Shown: positions 25,763-34,739 of the stretch, in pieces
How positions within the stretch are numbered: the first letter of the stretch is position 1
Layout of the letters: each line of letters begins with the position of its first letter
Assembly (NCBI GenBank): GCA_964385635.1
Contig: CAYLPU010000033.1
Coordinates: 1 to 46,424 of the forward strand
Length of the DNA stretch: 46,424 bases
Direction of reading: 5' to 3'
Source of the DNA: CAYLPU01 sp964385635
Lineage (GTDB): Bacteria; Chloroflexota; Anaerolineae; B4-G1
Notes under the pieces: generated by a model
What the model saw: only the letters and a program-made list of their open reading frames with translations
Told to the model about the DNA's origin: nothing
Databases searched by the model: none
Program-made: the position numbers and the translations under genes

Positions 25763-28018
25763 ATGAATGTCAAGTCGGCATTATTGAGATTGGCTTTGGG
25801 GCTGGGGCTGTTGACCCCGACCCTCGTCGTCGGACTGCCCGGCCGGCCGGCCCGAGCACAGACCCTGGCCCAGACCTGGTACGTGGATGGAGCCTGTACT
25901 GTATGTGGTGCTGGTACACTAGCCAGCCCGTTCCAGACCATCGGCCGGGCGCTGAACTCCGCCGGTGATGGTGACACCATCCTGGTAGCCCAGGGGACGT
26001 ACATCGAGAACCTGTACATCAACGCCCCAGTGACGCTGATGGGCGGCTACGCTGCCACCTCCCCCACCTGGACACGAGACATCGCCCGCTTCGAGACGAT
26101 CGTAACGAGCGATGATGAGGCGGTGCCGGGCGACTGGGATGGCGATTGGCTTGGTTCTCCCAACGTCATCAAGGATGTTTCGACTTACAAGATGTGGTAT
26201 TCAGCAGGTAACGATATGGACGGGGAGAGCATCGGCTATGCCGATTCACTCGATGGCGTCCACTGGGGCAAGCGTCGCGTGCTGGAAGCCGGCCCGTCGG
26301 GCGCGTGGGACCAGGCTGACGTTGCTGACCCGGCCGTCCTGGCGACGGGCAGCGGCTTTCAGATGTGGTACGTCGGCCTGGGCGCGGTTGGCGAGAGAGG
26401 TATCGGCTACGCTTTCTCGTCCGATGGTCTGACCTGGGATAAGGATGACGGCAACCCGCTCCTGCGCCCTGACTCTCACGACGCTTTCTCTTTCGGCTTC
26501 CCGACGGTCGTCCAGGATGGCCCCAGCGACTACAAAATGTGGTATTCGGGAGGAGGAAATATCTGGTTGGCAACCTCGTCCGACGGCCTGAACTGGGACA
26601 AGGTGACCGCCCCGGCGCTGCCGCCGGGGTCATCCGGGATATGGGATGAGGCTCAGGTCTATGCTCCCCAGGTGGTCGCCGTTTCAGGGGGATACGAGAT
26701 GTGGTACACCGGCGAGGATTGGGCGGAGGTGCAGGGCATCGGCCGGGCCACATCGAGTGATGGCGTCACCTGGGATAAGGACCCTGGCACCCCGGTGCTG
26801 ACCAGTACGATATCCACCTGGGAAGAGGGGGTGTGCGCCTACCCGGCGGTGATCAAGGAAGGGGCGACAGACTACAAGATGTGGTACCGGGGGGGAACGA
26901 GCGACCAACACGCTTTCGGCCAGGCCACGTCGAGTGACGGTCTCGCCTGGGCAAAATACGGTGGCAACCCAGTCCTGGCCGGGGGTAGTCCGACCCAGTG
27001 GGGAAGTTCAGTGGTCACCTTCGGGGGAAACAGCGGCGAGGCGGTGCTGGATGGGCTGACTATCACCGGCGGGTCCGCATGGGAAGGCGGTGGTATCTAT
27101 ATGGCTGGGGCCGGGGTTATGCCGACCATTCGTAATTGCACAGTGACCGGCAACGTTGCCGGGAGTGGCGGCGGCGGTATTTATATCTGGGCAGGCGCGC
27201 CGTTGATCGAGAATACAGTGGTAAGCAGCAATACGTCAGTGGCTCGCTTGGCTTGGGCCGGTGGGATCTACATAGGCGATGCCTCGCCCACCATCTCCAA
27301 TACGCTGATCACAGCCAACGCGGCCAGGGAAATCGGAGGTGGGTTGGTCATCGAGCACGCTTCACAGCCCACGTTCCTGACCACGACTATTGTCAGCAAC
27401 ACAGCGAGAAGCGGAGGCGGGATTCATCTCACCGGCGGTTCGGCCCTCAGTGTCTACAATAGCAGGATTGACGGCAACACAGCCAGCCAGATAGCTGGCG
27501 TGTCGGTTGCGGGCAGTACCCTGGCCATGACCAACACGTTCATCGTGGACAACAGCGCCACGGCCGGTGGGCCAGGTGCTATGGGCTTCTGGCGTTCCTC
27601 CGGCAGGCTGGTCAACGTTACAATTGCCAGCAACAGCGCCAGTGACGAGCCCGGAGGCATCTCCTTTGCCAGCGATCAGCCAGACGGGAGCCTCGTCATC
27701 CTCAACAGCATCCTGTTCTTCAATGGCGACAATGACCTGATCTGCTCGGGCAGCACCTGTAGCGTCACCTACTCTGACGTGCAGGAGGGCTTTGCCAACA
27801 GCACCAACATCTCGGACGATCCGCAGTTCGTGGACCGGACTGGAGGAGACTACCATCTGAGAGGCAACTCGCCGGCTATTGATGTTGGGACAAGTACAGA
27901 CGGCGCGCCGGCTACCGATTTCGAGGGCGACCCCCGGCCTGCTGGAGGCGTAGACATGGGCGCCGACGAGTTCACCAGTAAGTTCATCTTCTTACCACTG
28001 ATTTTCAGGAACTCCTAG
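25763..28018 (+). CDS. Exported beta-helix protein with an inserted beta-propeller domain
   Basis: 751 residues. Signal peptide to about residue 33, then a solenoid opening (TWYVDGACTVCGAGTLASPF) through MGGYAAT and ETIVTSDD (about 117). Where relatives continue straight into VVT...AVLDGLTITGG, about 295 residues of a GH43/GH32-like propeller intervene, with repeats such as YKMWYSAGN, GFQMWYVG, YKMWYSGGG and YEMWYTGED, each followed by an SSDG-x-x-WDK turn. The solenoid resumes near 415 (VVTFGGNSGEAVLDGLTI) and ends PAIDVGTSTDG...DMGADE, then FIFLPLIFRNS. AAGGAGA precedes the ATG. Probably a surface carbohydrate-binding or -processing protein. Confidence 0.8.
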   Translation: MNVKSALLRLALGLGLLTPTLVVGLPGRPARAQTLAQTWYVDGACTVCGAGTLASPFQTIGRALNSAGDGDTILVAQGTYIENLYINAPVTLMGGYAATSPTWTRDIARFETIVTSDDEAVPGDWDGDWLGSPNVIKDVSTYKMWYSAGNDMDGESIGYADSLDGVHWGKRRVLEAGPSGAWDQADVADPAVLATGSGFQMWYVGLGAVGERGIGYAFSSDGLTWDKDDGNPLLRPDSHDAFSFGFPTVVQDGPSDYKMWYSGGGNIWLATSSDGLNWDKVTAPALPPGSSGIWDEAQVYAPQVVAVSGGYEMWYTGEDWAEVQGIGRATSSDGVTWDKDPGTPVLTSTISTWEEGVCAYPAVIKEGATDYKMWYRGGTSDQHAFGQATSSDGLAWAKYGGNPVLAGGSPTQWGSSVVTFGGNSGEAVLDGLTITGGSAWEGGGIYMAGAGVMPTIRNCTVTGNVAGSGGGGIYIWAGAPLIENTVVSSNTSVARLAWAGGIYIGDASPTISNTLITANAAREIGGGLVIEHASQPTFLTTTIVSNTARSGGGIHLTGGSALSVYNSRIDGNTASQIAGVSVAGSTLAMTNTFIVDNSATAGGPGAMGFWRSSGRLVNVTIASNSASDEPGGISFASDQPDGSLVILNSILFFNGDNDLICSGSTCSVTYSDVQEGFANSTNISDDPQFVDRTGGDYHLRGNSPAIDVGTSTDGAPATDFEGDPRPAGGVDMGADEFTSKFIFLPLIFRNS

Positions 28019-28040
28019 GTGGTATTGGGGAGATCAGGCT

Positions 28041-28067
28041 ATGACGACCTATGAAGCGATTCCCTAG
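28041..28067 (+). CDS. Possible 8-codon leader peptide
   Basis: ATG ACG ACC TAT GAA GCG ATT CCC TAG encodes MTTYEAIP. It is preceded by GGGGAGA (28027-28033) at good spacing, and its stop codon is directly followed by the ATG of the next gene (28068), which has no good ribosome site of its own. This arrangement suggests translational coupling or re-initiation rather than a functional peptide. Confidence 0.35.
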   Translation: MTTYEAIP

Positions 28068-30587
28068 ATGAAAATCTATCAGAAACTAATGAAACTCCTG
28101 GGGAGTACGGTGTTCGGTGCATTGTTGCTGGGAACTGTCTTTGTCGTTAAGGCCCTCAACAACCCCAATCCACCCAGCGAGGTAGTGAAGTTAGTCTTCG
28201 TCCACCATTCGGTTGGAGACAACTGGCTCAACGACGGCGATGGTAACCTGGGCGCCGCACTGGGGGACAACAACTACTACGTCAGCGACACTTATTACAA
28301 TTGGGGACCCGATAGCATCGGTTCGTATACAGACATTGGGCACTGGTGGCGCTGGTTTCGCGGTCCGAGCAGCAGTACCTATCTGAGCGCCCTGTACAAC
28401 ACGACCAACCAGAACGCCAACTACACCCGTCCAATGGCCGACCCCGGTGGCGAGAACGAAATCATTATGTTCAAGTCCTGCTATCCTAACTCTAACCTGG
28501 AGGGAAATCCGGACGATCCTCCGACGACTGGTGATAACCCACTGCGTGGAGAGTCCGTCTCGTCGCCATATCACACCGTTGGCAACGCCAAGGGCATCTA
28601 CAACGACCTCTTGGAATACTTTCAAACGCGGCAGGACAAGCTTTTCGTGATGATCACCGCCCCCTCCGTGATGGACGAGACCTATGCGGAAAATGCCCGC
28701 GCCTTTAACAACTGGCTGGTCAACGATTGGCTGGCTGACTATCCCTACCGCAACGTAGTCGTCTTCGACTTCTACAATGTCCTCACCACCAACGGGGGTG
28801 ACGCCGACACCAACGATTACGGCTGGAGCACGGGCAACCACCACCGCGTGGTCACGACCACGACACCCATTACCATCGAGCACATTACCAATGGCGACGA
28901 CGATGCCAGTCCCAATGTACTCGAGTATCCCTCCTTGGGCGGTACAGATAATCATCCCAGCCCCGCCGGCAATCAGAAAGCCACGGGCGAGTTCGTACCC
29001 CTGCTCAACGTCTATTACAACTGCTGGAAATATGGCGACTGCTGGTATGATGTGGCCGATTGGATCTCTGTAACCGCCATCACCGATGTGGTGAGCATCT
29101 ACCCTGGTGAGGCGGCGACTTATACCCTCTCGGTGACCGCCAGCGGGGGCTTCACCGCGCCTGTGACCCTCACCCTGCAGGGAGCACCATCGGGGGCAAC
29201 TACCTCATTTGACCCTAGCCCGGTCACCCCACCAGGCACCAGTCAACTGTACATCACCACCACCGCTTCCATCGTGGCGGGAACTTACGCGATGACGGTT
29301 ACCGGCACATCCGGGGAAGTGAGCAGCATCACTCACCTGACTCTGACCGTGAACCCGCCTTTTCATCTGATCGCTCAACCTGACGCTTGTACCGTTCTAC
29401 CCGGCGACACCGCTGCATACACCCTCTCGCTGACCGCCAGCGCGAGCTTCACCGCGCCTGTGACCCTTACCTTGCAAGGAGCACCATCGGGTGCGACTGC
29501 CTCATTTGACCCTAGCCCGGTCACCCCACCAGGCACCAGCCAACTGTACATCACCACCACCGCTTCCACCGTGGCAGGAACTTACGCGATGACGGTCACC
29601 GGCATATCCGGGGAAGTGAGCAGTATCACTCACCTGACTCTGACCGTGAACCCGCCTTTTCATCTGATCGCTCAACCTGNNNNNNNNNNNNNNNNNNNNN
29701 NNNNNNNNNNNNNNNNNNNNNNNNNNNNNNNNNNNNNNNNNNNNNNNNNNNNNNNNNNNNNNNNNNNNNNNNNNNNNNNCTCATTTGACCCTAGCCCGGT
29801 CACCCCACCAGGCACCAGCCAACTGTACATCACCGCCACCGCTTCCACCGTGGCGGGAACTTACGCGATGATGGTTACCGGCGCATCCAGCCAAGTGACT
29901 GACACCACGTCTTTGAGCCTTACCATAAACCCAACACTTACTCTGATCGCGCAACCTGACGTTCACACCGTTCTACCCGGCGACACCGCTGCATACACCC
30001 TCTCGCTGACCGCCAGCGCGAGCTTCACCGCGCCTGTGACCCTTACCTTGCAAGGAGCACCATCGGGTGCGACTGCCTCATTTGACCCTAGCCCGGTCAC
30101 CCCACCAGGCACCAGCCAACTGTACATCACCACCACCGCTTCCACTGTGGCGGGAATTTACGCGATGACGGTTACCGGCACATCCGGAGTGCTCACCGAT
30201 ACGGCCAATTTGACCCTTATTGTGATCTCGAAGACACCCAGTTTCACCATGAGCATCTCTCCCACAACCTGTATTGCAAAGGCCAACCAGATAGTCTCTT
30301 ATACGGCGGTGGTCAGTGGGGTAAACGGCTTTAGCGAGCCGGTGACTCTTACGGTCGTGGGACTCCCTCCCGGCATAACCGCAGCCTGGGGTGTCAATCC
30401 AGTCGCGCCAGACAATCCTTCAATACTGACCCTCTCCATCCCAAGCAGCCCACCGTCTGGTGACTACCCATTATACGTCGTTGGTGCGGCAGAAACACTA
30501 ACCGTCGCAGAAAGAGTCGAACTGATCATACAGTATCCGATCATAGACCCTTCCTTCAGGAACTATTTGCCAATTGTCCTGAAATGA
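28068..30587 (+). CDS. SGNH-like domain plus Ig-like repeat surface protein (crosses assembly gap)
   Basis: About 839 residues including unknowns. N-terminal hydrophobic signal/anchor (13-30), then an SGNH-like domain with FVHHSVGDNW (His46-His47-Ser48), FKSCYPNS (Lys136-Ser142) and TDNHPSPAGN (Asp294, His296), the same blocks as in the 13882 protein. Four nearly identical 99-residue Ig-like repeats follow (TAAYTLSLTASASFTAPVTL, then SFDPSPVTPPGTSQLYIT), one interrupted by N residues, then a different Ig-like domain and the tail NYLPIVLK at the very end. Likely an extracellular carbohydrate esterase-like protein on a stalk. The frame is open on both sides of the gap. Confidence 0.75.
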   Translation: MKIYQKLMKLLGSTVFGALLLGTVFVVKALNNPNPPSEVVKLVFVHHSVGDNWLNDGDGNLGAALGDNNYYVSDTYYNWGPDSIGSYTDIGHWWRWFRGPSSSTYLSALYNTTNQNANYTRPMADPGGENEIIMFKSCYPNSNLEGNPDDPPTTGDNPLRGESVSSPYHTVGNAKGIYNDLLEYFQTRQDKLFVMITAPSVMDETYAENARAFNNWLVNDWLADYPYRNVVVFDFYNVLTTNGGDADTNDYGWSTGNHHRVVTTTTPITIEHITNGDDDASPNVLEYPSLGGTDNHPSPAGNQKATGEFVPLLNVYYNCWKYGDCWYDVADWISVTAITDVVSIYPGEAATYTLSVTASGGFTAPVTLTLQGAPSGATTSFDPSPVTPPGTSQLYITTTASIVAGTYAMTVTGTSGEVSSITHLTLTVNPPFHLIAQPDACTVLPGDTAAYTLSLTASASFTAPVTLTLQGAPSGATASFDPSPVTPPGTSQLYITTTASTVAGTYAMTVTGISGEVSSITHLTLTVNPPFHLIAQPXXXXXXXXXXXXXXXXXXXXXXXXXXXXXXXXXXSFDPSPVTPPGTSQLYITATASTVAGTYAMMVTGASSQVTDTTSLSLTINPTLTLIAQPDVHTVLPGDTAAYTLSLTASASFTAPVTLTLQGAPSGATASFDPSPVTPPGTSQLYITTTASTVAGIYAMTVTGTSGVLTDTANLTLIVISKTPSFTMSISPTTCIAKANQIVSYTAVVSGVNGFSEPVTLTVVGLPPGITAAWGVNPVAPDNPSILTLSIPSSPPSGDYPLYVVGAAETLTVAERVELIIQYPIIDPSFRNYLPIVLK
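29062..30230 (+). repeat. Four tandem 297-bp repeats (Ig-like domains)
   Basis: The marker TCATTTGACCCTAGCCCGGT starts at 29205, 29502, 29781 and 30078. Spacing is 297, 279 and 297 bases; the short middle interval contains the N gap. Units are nearly identical at nucleotide level, so they are recent duplications and likely to be collapsed or mis-sized in assembly. Confidence 0.9.
29680..29779. other. 100-N assembly gap
   Basis: Exactly 100 N characters inside the tandem repeats. If the 297-base period holds, the true missing length is 118 bases (or 118 plus a multiple of 297), not 100. Both 100 and 118 leave the same reading frame. Confidence 0.98.
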
Positions 30588-30715
30588 GTACAGTGTCTTT
30601 GACACTGTCTGTGCAAGCAGTTGCATTTCTTATGATGGGAATAGGAGTGTTGATGATGTGGCTGCCTCTGTGGAGAGCGCTTTCCAGATGGCGTACTATT
30701 CGTGAGACTAATTGA
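30584..30715 (+). CDS. Putative 43-residue single-pass membrane protein
   Basis: An ATG overlapping the preceding stop (ATGA, 30584-30587) opens a 43-codon frame: about 30 mostly hydrophobic residues (AVAFLMMGIGVLMMWLPLW) and a basic tail RALSRWRTIRETN. No separate ribosome site is seen, so it would rely on coupling to the upstream gene. The charge pattern (basic end after the helix) is that of a small membrane protein. It lies directly before the acyl carrier protein gene. No family recognised; it could be chance. Confidence 0.45.
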   Translation: MSTVSLTLSVQAVAFLMMGIGVLMMWLPLWRALSRWRTIRETN

Positions 30716-30780
30716 TCAGGCAGTACAAACGTACAGATGTAGTGTGACAGGCAATCCTTAATGATGGAGAAGGAAGTTCA

Positions 30781-31026
30781 ATGACCATCGAAGAACAGAT
30801 CAGACAGTACATTGCCGATAACTTTCTGTTCAGCGACGATGGCTACCAATTGTCCGACGATGCCTCGTTCCTGGAAGAGGGTATTGTGGACTCGACCGGC
30901 GTGTTGGAATTGGTGATGTTTGTCGAAGAGACTTTTGACGTCATGGTCGAGGACGAGGAGATCGTGCCAGAGAGTTTTGACTCGGTGAGCCGGCTGGCGA
31001 CGTACATTCGCCGCAAGATCGCTTGA
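30781..31026 (+). CDS. Acyl carrier protein
   Basis: 81 residues, acidic, four-helix carrier fold. EEGIVDSTGVLELVMFVEE holds the phosphopantetheine site, Ser38 in the V-D-S-T context, with the typical FLEEG before it and SVSRLATYI at the end of helix 4. The carried group would be attached by the AMP-forming ligase encoded next, and then used by the amidotransferase-type genes downstream. It differs from fatty-acid ACP in having DST rather than DSL, as in carrier proteins of specialised clusters. GAGAAGGAAG lies just before the ATG. Confidence 0.88.
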   Translation: MTIEEQIRQYIADNFLFSDDGYQLSDDASFLEEGIVDSTGVLELVMFVEETFDVMVEDEEIVPESFDSVSRLATYIRRKIA

Positions 31027-31070
31027 TACGTCGGCTGGAGAGCAAGCAATCGCCAGGAGGAATCGCTAGA

Positions 31071-32597
31071 ATGTTGGTTCAGGACTTTTTGCAAAACAGC
31101 GCCGAGCGGTTTCCGGACAAGGCAGCCCTGGTCTGCGACGGCCAGCGGTTAACCTATGCTGAAGTCGAAGCGCGGGCCAACCGGCTGGCCCATGCGCTCA
31201 TCGCCCACGGCGTGCAGCGGGGCGACCGGGTGGCCATCTACCTGCCCAACTCGGTGGAAGCGGTGGTCGCCATCTTTGGCATCCTCAAGGCGGGGGGCAC
31301 CTTTGTCGTCGTCAACTCCACGACCAAGCGAGACAAGCTGACCTACATCCTCAAGAACTGCCGGGCCACGACCCTTTTCACTTCCGGCCGGAACGCCTCC
31401 CTGGCGGCCAAGGTACACGCGGCTGTACCCTCACTCAAGTTCACCGTGCTGAGCGGCAAACGCGCAACCACAGCCGCCGGGGATGGCTTTTACACTTTCG
31501 ACGACCTGTTGGCCGCCTACCCTGCCAATCGCCCGGCCTGCCCCACCATTGACCAGGACCTGGCCTGCCTTATCTACACCTCCGGCAGCACCGGCGACCC
31601 CAAGGGCGTCGTGGAAGGCCACAACAACGTCGTCTTTGCCTCTGGCTCCATTATTCAATACCTGGAGAACATAGCCGACGACATCGTGATCAACGTGCTG
31701 CCCCTGTCGTTTGACTATGGTCTGTACCAGTTGCTCATGGTCTTTCGCTTCGGCGGGACACTGGTGCTGGAGAAGTCCTTTGCCTACCCGGCGGCGGTCC
31801 TCAAAAAGATGGAGGCGGAACGGGTGACCGGCTTCCCCGGTGTGCCGACCATCTTTGCGATTCTGCTCCAGACAGACTTGAGCCCCTACGACCTGAGCAG
31901 CCTGCGCTATATCACCAATACCGCCGCCGCTCTGCCGCCGAGCCACATCATGGAACTCCGCGACAAGTTCCCCTGGGCGACACTCTATTCCATGTATGGC
32001 CTGACCGAGACTAAGCGCACGCTTTACCTGCCGCCAGATCAACTGGACAAACGGCCCGGATCGGTGGGCATCGCCATCCCCGGCACCGAGGTCTGGATCG
32101 AGGACGAAGAGGGGAATCGCGTGGGGCCAGGTCTCGTGGGTGAGCTGGTGATTCGCGGATCGCACGTCATGCGAGGCTACTGGGAGAATCCCAAAGCAAC
32201 GGCGGAACGGTATCGCCCCGGTCCCACCCCCGGCGAGCGGGTGCTATACAGCGGCGACCTGTTCAAGATGGATGAAGAAGGCTACCTATACTTTGTCGCC
32301 CGCAAAGACGACATCATCAAGAGCCGGGGTGAGAAAGTATCGCCCAAGGAGGTAGAGAACGTGGTGTACGGCATCGAAGGCGTCGTCGAAGTGGCGGTCA
32401 TCGGTGTGCCCGACCCGATTCTGGGAGAGGCGATCAAAGCCTTCGTCGTGCTGGACAACGTCGCATTGACTGAGAAGGATATCCTCCGTCACTGCCGGGC
32501 ACACATGGAGAACTTCCTGGTGCCGCAGCACGTGGAGTTTCGCGACAGTCTGCCCAAGACGAGCAGTGGCAAGATCAAGAAGACGGGCCTGAGTTAG
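31071..32597 (+). CDS. AMP-forming acyl/aminoacyl ligase (ACP-loading)
   Basis: 508 residues of the ANL superfamily. ATP-binding loop YTSGSTGDPKG (from about Tyr169), YGLTETKRT, the hinge region YSGDLFKMDEEGYLYFVARKDD, and PKTSSGKIKK with the catalytic Lys501. It activates a carboxylic acid as adenylate and would load it on the neighbouring carrier protein. The substrate cannot be read from sequence. The ATG at 31071 is chosen for its CAGGAGG (31054-31060); an upstream TTG at 31023 lacks support. Such ligases with amidotransferase neighbours are known near exosortase-A loci (family knowledge), but no exosortase is visible here. Confidence 0.9.
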   Translation: MLVQDFLQNSAERFPDKAALVCDGQRLTYAEVEARANRLAHALIAHGVQRGDRVAIYLPNSVEAVVAIFGILKAGGTFVVVNSTTKRDKLTYILKNCRATTLFTSGRNASLAAKVHAAVPSLKFTVLSGKRATTAAGDGFYTFDDLLAAYPANRPACPTIDQDLACLIYTSGSTGDPKGVVEGHNNVVFASGSIIQYLENIADDIVINVLPLSFDYGLYQLLMVFRFGGTLVLEKSFAYPAAVLKKMEAERVTGFPGVPTIFAILLQTDLSPYDLSSLRYITNTAAALPPSHIMELRDKFPWATLYSMYGLTETKRTLYLPPDQLDKRPGSVGIAIPGTEVWIEDEEGNRVGPGLVGELVIRGSHVMRGYWENPKATAERYRPGPTPGERVLYSGDLFKMDEEGYLYFVARKDDIIKSRGEKVSPKEVENVVYGIEGVVEVAVIGVPDPILGEAIKAFVVLDNVALTEKDILRHCRAHMENFLVPQHVEFRDSLPKTSSGKIKKTGLS

Positions 32598-32610
32598 TAG
32601 CCCTGTAGTG

Positions 32611-32657
32611 TAGTAACGACTTCAGTCGTTGTAGAGAAACGACTGAAGTCGCCACTA
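32611..32657. repeat. Palindromic intergenic repeat between ligase and AsnB genes
   Basis: 20-base arms 32611-32630 (TAGTAACGACTTCAGTCGTT) and 32638-32657 pair at 18 of 20 positions around a 7-base loop. The ACGACTTCAGTCGT core is a dispersed palindrome common in several phyla. It could terminate or attenuate transcription between the genes; no T-run is present. Confidence 0.75.
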
Positions 32658-32693
32658 CGAACACAGCATAATCATTCTCTCAGGGAGCCTATT

Positions 32694-34739
32694 ATGTGTG
32701 GCATCGTCGGTATCTATAACCTGACTAAACACCACCCCATTGGCCAGCCCCTCCTGGAGCGGATGCTGGGCCTGATCCGGCATCGCGGCCCGGAGGAGTT
32801 TGGCATCTACCGCGACGGACGCATCGGCCTGGGGAATGCCCGGTTGAGCATCATTGACCTCAAAACCGGTTCGCAGCCCATCGCCAATGAGGACGAAACG
32901 ATCTGGCTCGTCGTAAACGGCGAGGTTTTCAACTATGTGGAATTACGGGCCGATCTGGAGACGCAGGGCCACCGCTTCACCACCTCCTCCGATGTAGAGG
33001 TCATCGTTCACCTGTACGAACAGTTCGGTCCTCGCTGCGTAGAGCATCTCAACGGACAGTTCGCCTTTGCCATCTGGGACCGGCGGCCCGAGGCCGATGG
33101 CGGCACGCTGTTCATGGCTCGCGACCAGGTGGGCATCTGCCCGCTGTTTTACACAGTGGCCGACGGTGTGCTGATTTTCGGCTCCGAAATCAAGGCTATT
33201 CTGGCGCACCCGGCGGTCAGCGCTCGGCTGGACCTTGTCTCGTTGGCCCAGGTATTCACATTCTGGGCAACGCGGGCCCCGCGCACCGTTTTTGAGGGCA
33301 TCGTCGAGGTGCCGCCAGGACACACCCTCATCGCCCGCGATGGCCAGATTTCGGTGGAACGGTACTGGGGCTTGAGTTTTCCAGAGGATGGGGCAGAACA
33401 GGGAGAGAACCTCTCTGACGACGAGTACGCTGAGGGCCTGCGAGAATTGCTGGTGGACGCCACCAGGATCCGCCTGCGGGCCGACGTGCCGGTGGGCGCT
33501 TACCTCAGCGGCGGGCTGGACTCGTCCACCATCACCGCGCTCATCCGCGATCATACCAGTAACTATCTCAAGACCTTCTCTATCGCCTTCGCTGACCCGG
33601 CATTTGACGAGCGGGCTCACCAGGAGCGGATGGTCGAGTTCCTGGGTACCGACCACCGCCGCATCGAGTGCGCCGACGCCGACGTGGGCCGCGTGTTTCC
33701 GGACGTCATCTGGCACACAGAGTGGCCCATCCTGCGCACCTCGCCCGCGCCGCTGTTTCTGCTCTCGCAATTGGTGAGGCAGAACGACATCAAGGTGGTG
33801 CTCACCGGCGAGGGGGCCGACGAGTTCCTGGGCGGCTATAACATTTACAAAGAGACCAAACTGCGTCACTTCTGGGCGCGAGACCCAGACTCTGCGATGC
33901 GTCCCCTGCTGCTGAAGCGGCTTTACCCCTACGTGGAGGGCCTGGGCCAAGGAGGCACGTTCCTGGAAGCCTTCTTCCGCAAAGGCCTTACCGAGACTGA
34001 CCGGCTCGATTACTCCCACGCCATCCGCTGGGCCAACACTGTGCCACTGCGCCGTTTCTTCTCATCCGAAGTCCAGGCCGCCCTCAACGGCTATGACCCC
34101 GTAGCCGAGGTCGTCAGTGAACTTGAACGCCACCCGGCCTACAAGCGCTGGACACCGCTGGCGCGGGCACAATATATCGAGATCAGCATTTTCTTGTCGG
34201 AATACCTGCTCTCGTCCCAGGGCGACAGGATGCTGATGGCCCATTCGGTGGAGGGGCGTTTTCCCTTCATGGATCATCGAGTCATCGAGTTTGCCAGCCG
34301 CATCCCGCCCCGGCTCAAGATTCGCGGGCTGAACGAAAAGTACGTGCTCAAGCAAGCCATGCGGAAGATGTTGCCGGAATCGGTCTATGCCCGCACCAAG
34401 CGACCCTACCGCGCGCCGATTCACCGCAGTTTCTTCGGCGATACATCCCACGTCTACGTGCAGGAATTGCTATCACCGGAGATGATCCGCACAGCCGGGT
34501 ATTTCCACCCCCAGGCCGTGGCCCGCCTGGTCAAGAAGGCTCAGGGCGCACATCGTTTCAGTGAGCGAGACAACATGGCGCTGGCTGGGGTGCTCTCCAC
34601 CCAACTCCTCCACTACCAATTCGTCGAGGACTTTCCAGGCCGGCCTATCCCATCCATCGCCCCCCTGAAACTCTGCGTCGGCCCCACATCCGTTGTCCCA
34701 CCCGCCATCCAACCACCTGAAGAGCAGGAGACACCATGA
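32694..34739 (+). CDS. asnB: Glutamine-hydrolysing asparagine synthetase-like amidotransferase
   Basis: 681 residues. N-terminal class-II glutaminase with the nucleophile Cys2 (MCGIVGIYNL) and the RHRGPEEFG loop, followed by the synthetase domain with the PP-loop LSGGLDSS (Ser272-Ser278). The length and the ending past 640 residues match the amidotransferases of polysaccharide/exosortase loci rather than short metabolic AsnB. It transfers amide nitrogen from glutamine to an adenylated carboxylate. Between the ACP/ligase pair and an NAD-synthetase-like gene, it may make an acyl amide for a surface product instead of free asparagine (inference). CAGGGAG precedes the ATG; it overlaps the next gene by 4 bases. 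Confidence 0.88.
   Translation: MCGIVGIYNLTKHHPIGQPLLERMLGLIRHRGPEEFGIYRDGRIGLGNARLSIIDLKTGSQPIANEDETIWLVVNGEVFNYVELRADLETQGHRFTTSSDVEVIVHLYEQFGPRCVEHLNGQFAFAIWDRRPEADGGTLFMARDQVGICPLFYTVADGVLIFGSEIKAILAHPAVSARLDLVSLAQVFTFWATRAPRTVFEGIVEVPPGHTLIARDGQISVERYWGLSFPEDGAEQGENLSDDEYAEGLRELLVDATRIRLRADVPVGAYLSGGLDSSTITALIRDHTSNYLKTFSIAFADPAFDERAHQERMVEFLGTDHRRIECADADVGRVFPDVIWHTEWPILRTSPAPLFLLSQLVRQNDIKVVLTGEGADEFLGGYNIYKETKLRHFWARDPDSAMRPLLLKRLYPYVEGLGQGGTFLEAFFRKGLTETDRLDYSHAIRWANTVPLRRFFSSEVQAALNGYDPVAEVVSELERHPAYKRWTPLARAQYIEISIFLSEYLLSSQGDRMLMAHSVEGRFPFMDHRVIEFASRIPPRLKIRGLNEKYVLKQAMRKMLPESVYARTKRPYRAPIHRSFFGDTSHVYVQELLSPEMIRTAGYFHPQAVARLVKKAQGAHRFSERDNMALAGVLSTQLLHYQFVEDFPGRPIPSIAPLKLCVGPTSVVPPAIQPPEEQETP

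Noticed and set aside
29062..30230. CRISPR-like regular repeats
   Set aside because: The 297-base units are coding, without spacers, and encode Ig-like domains.
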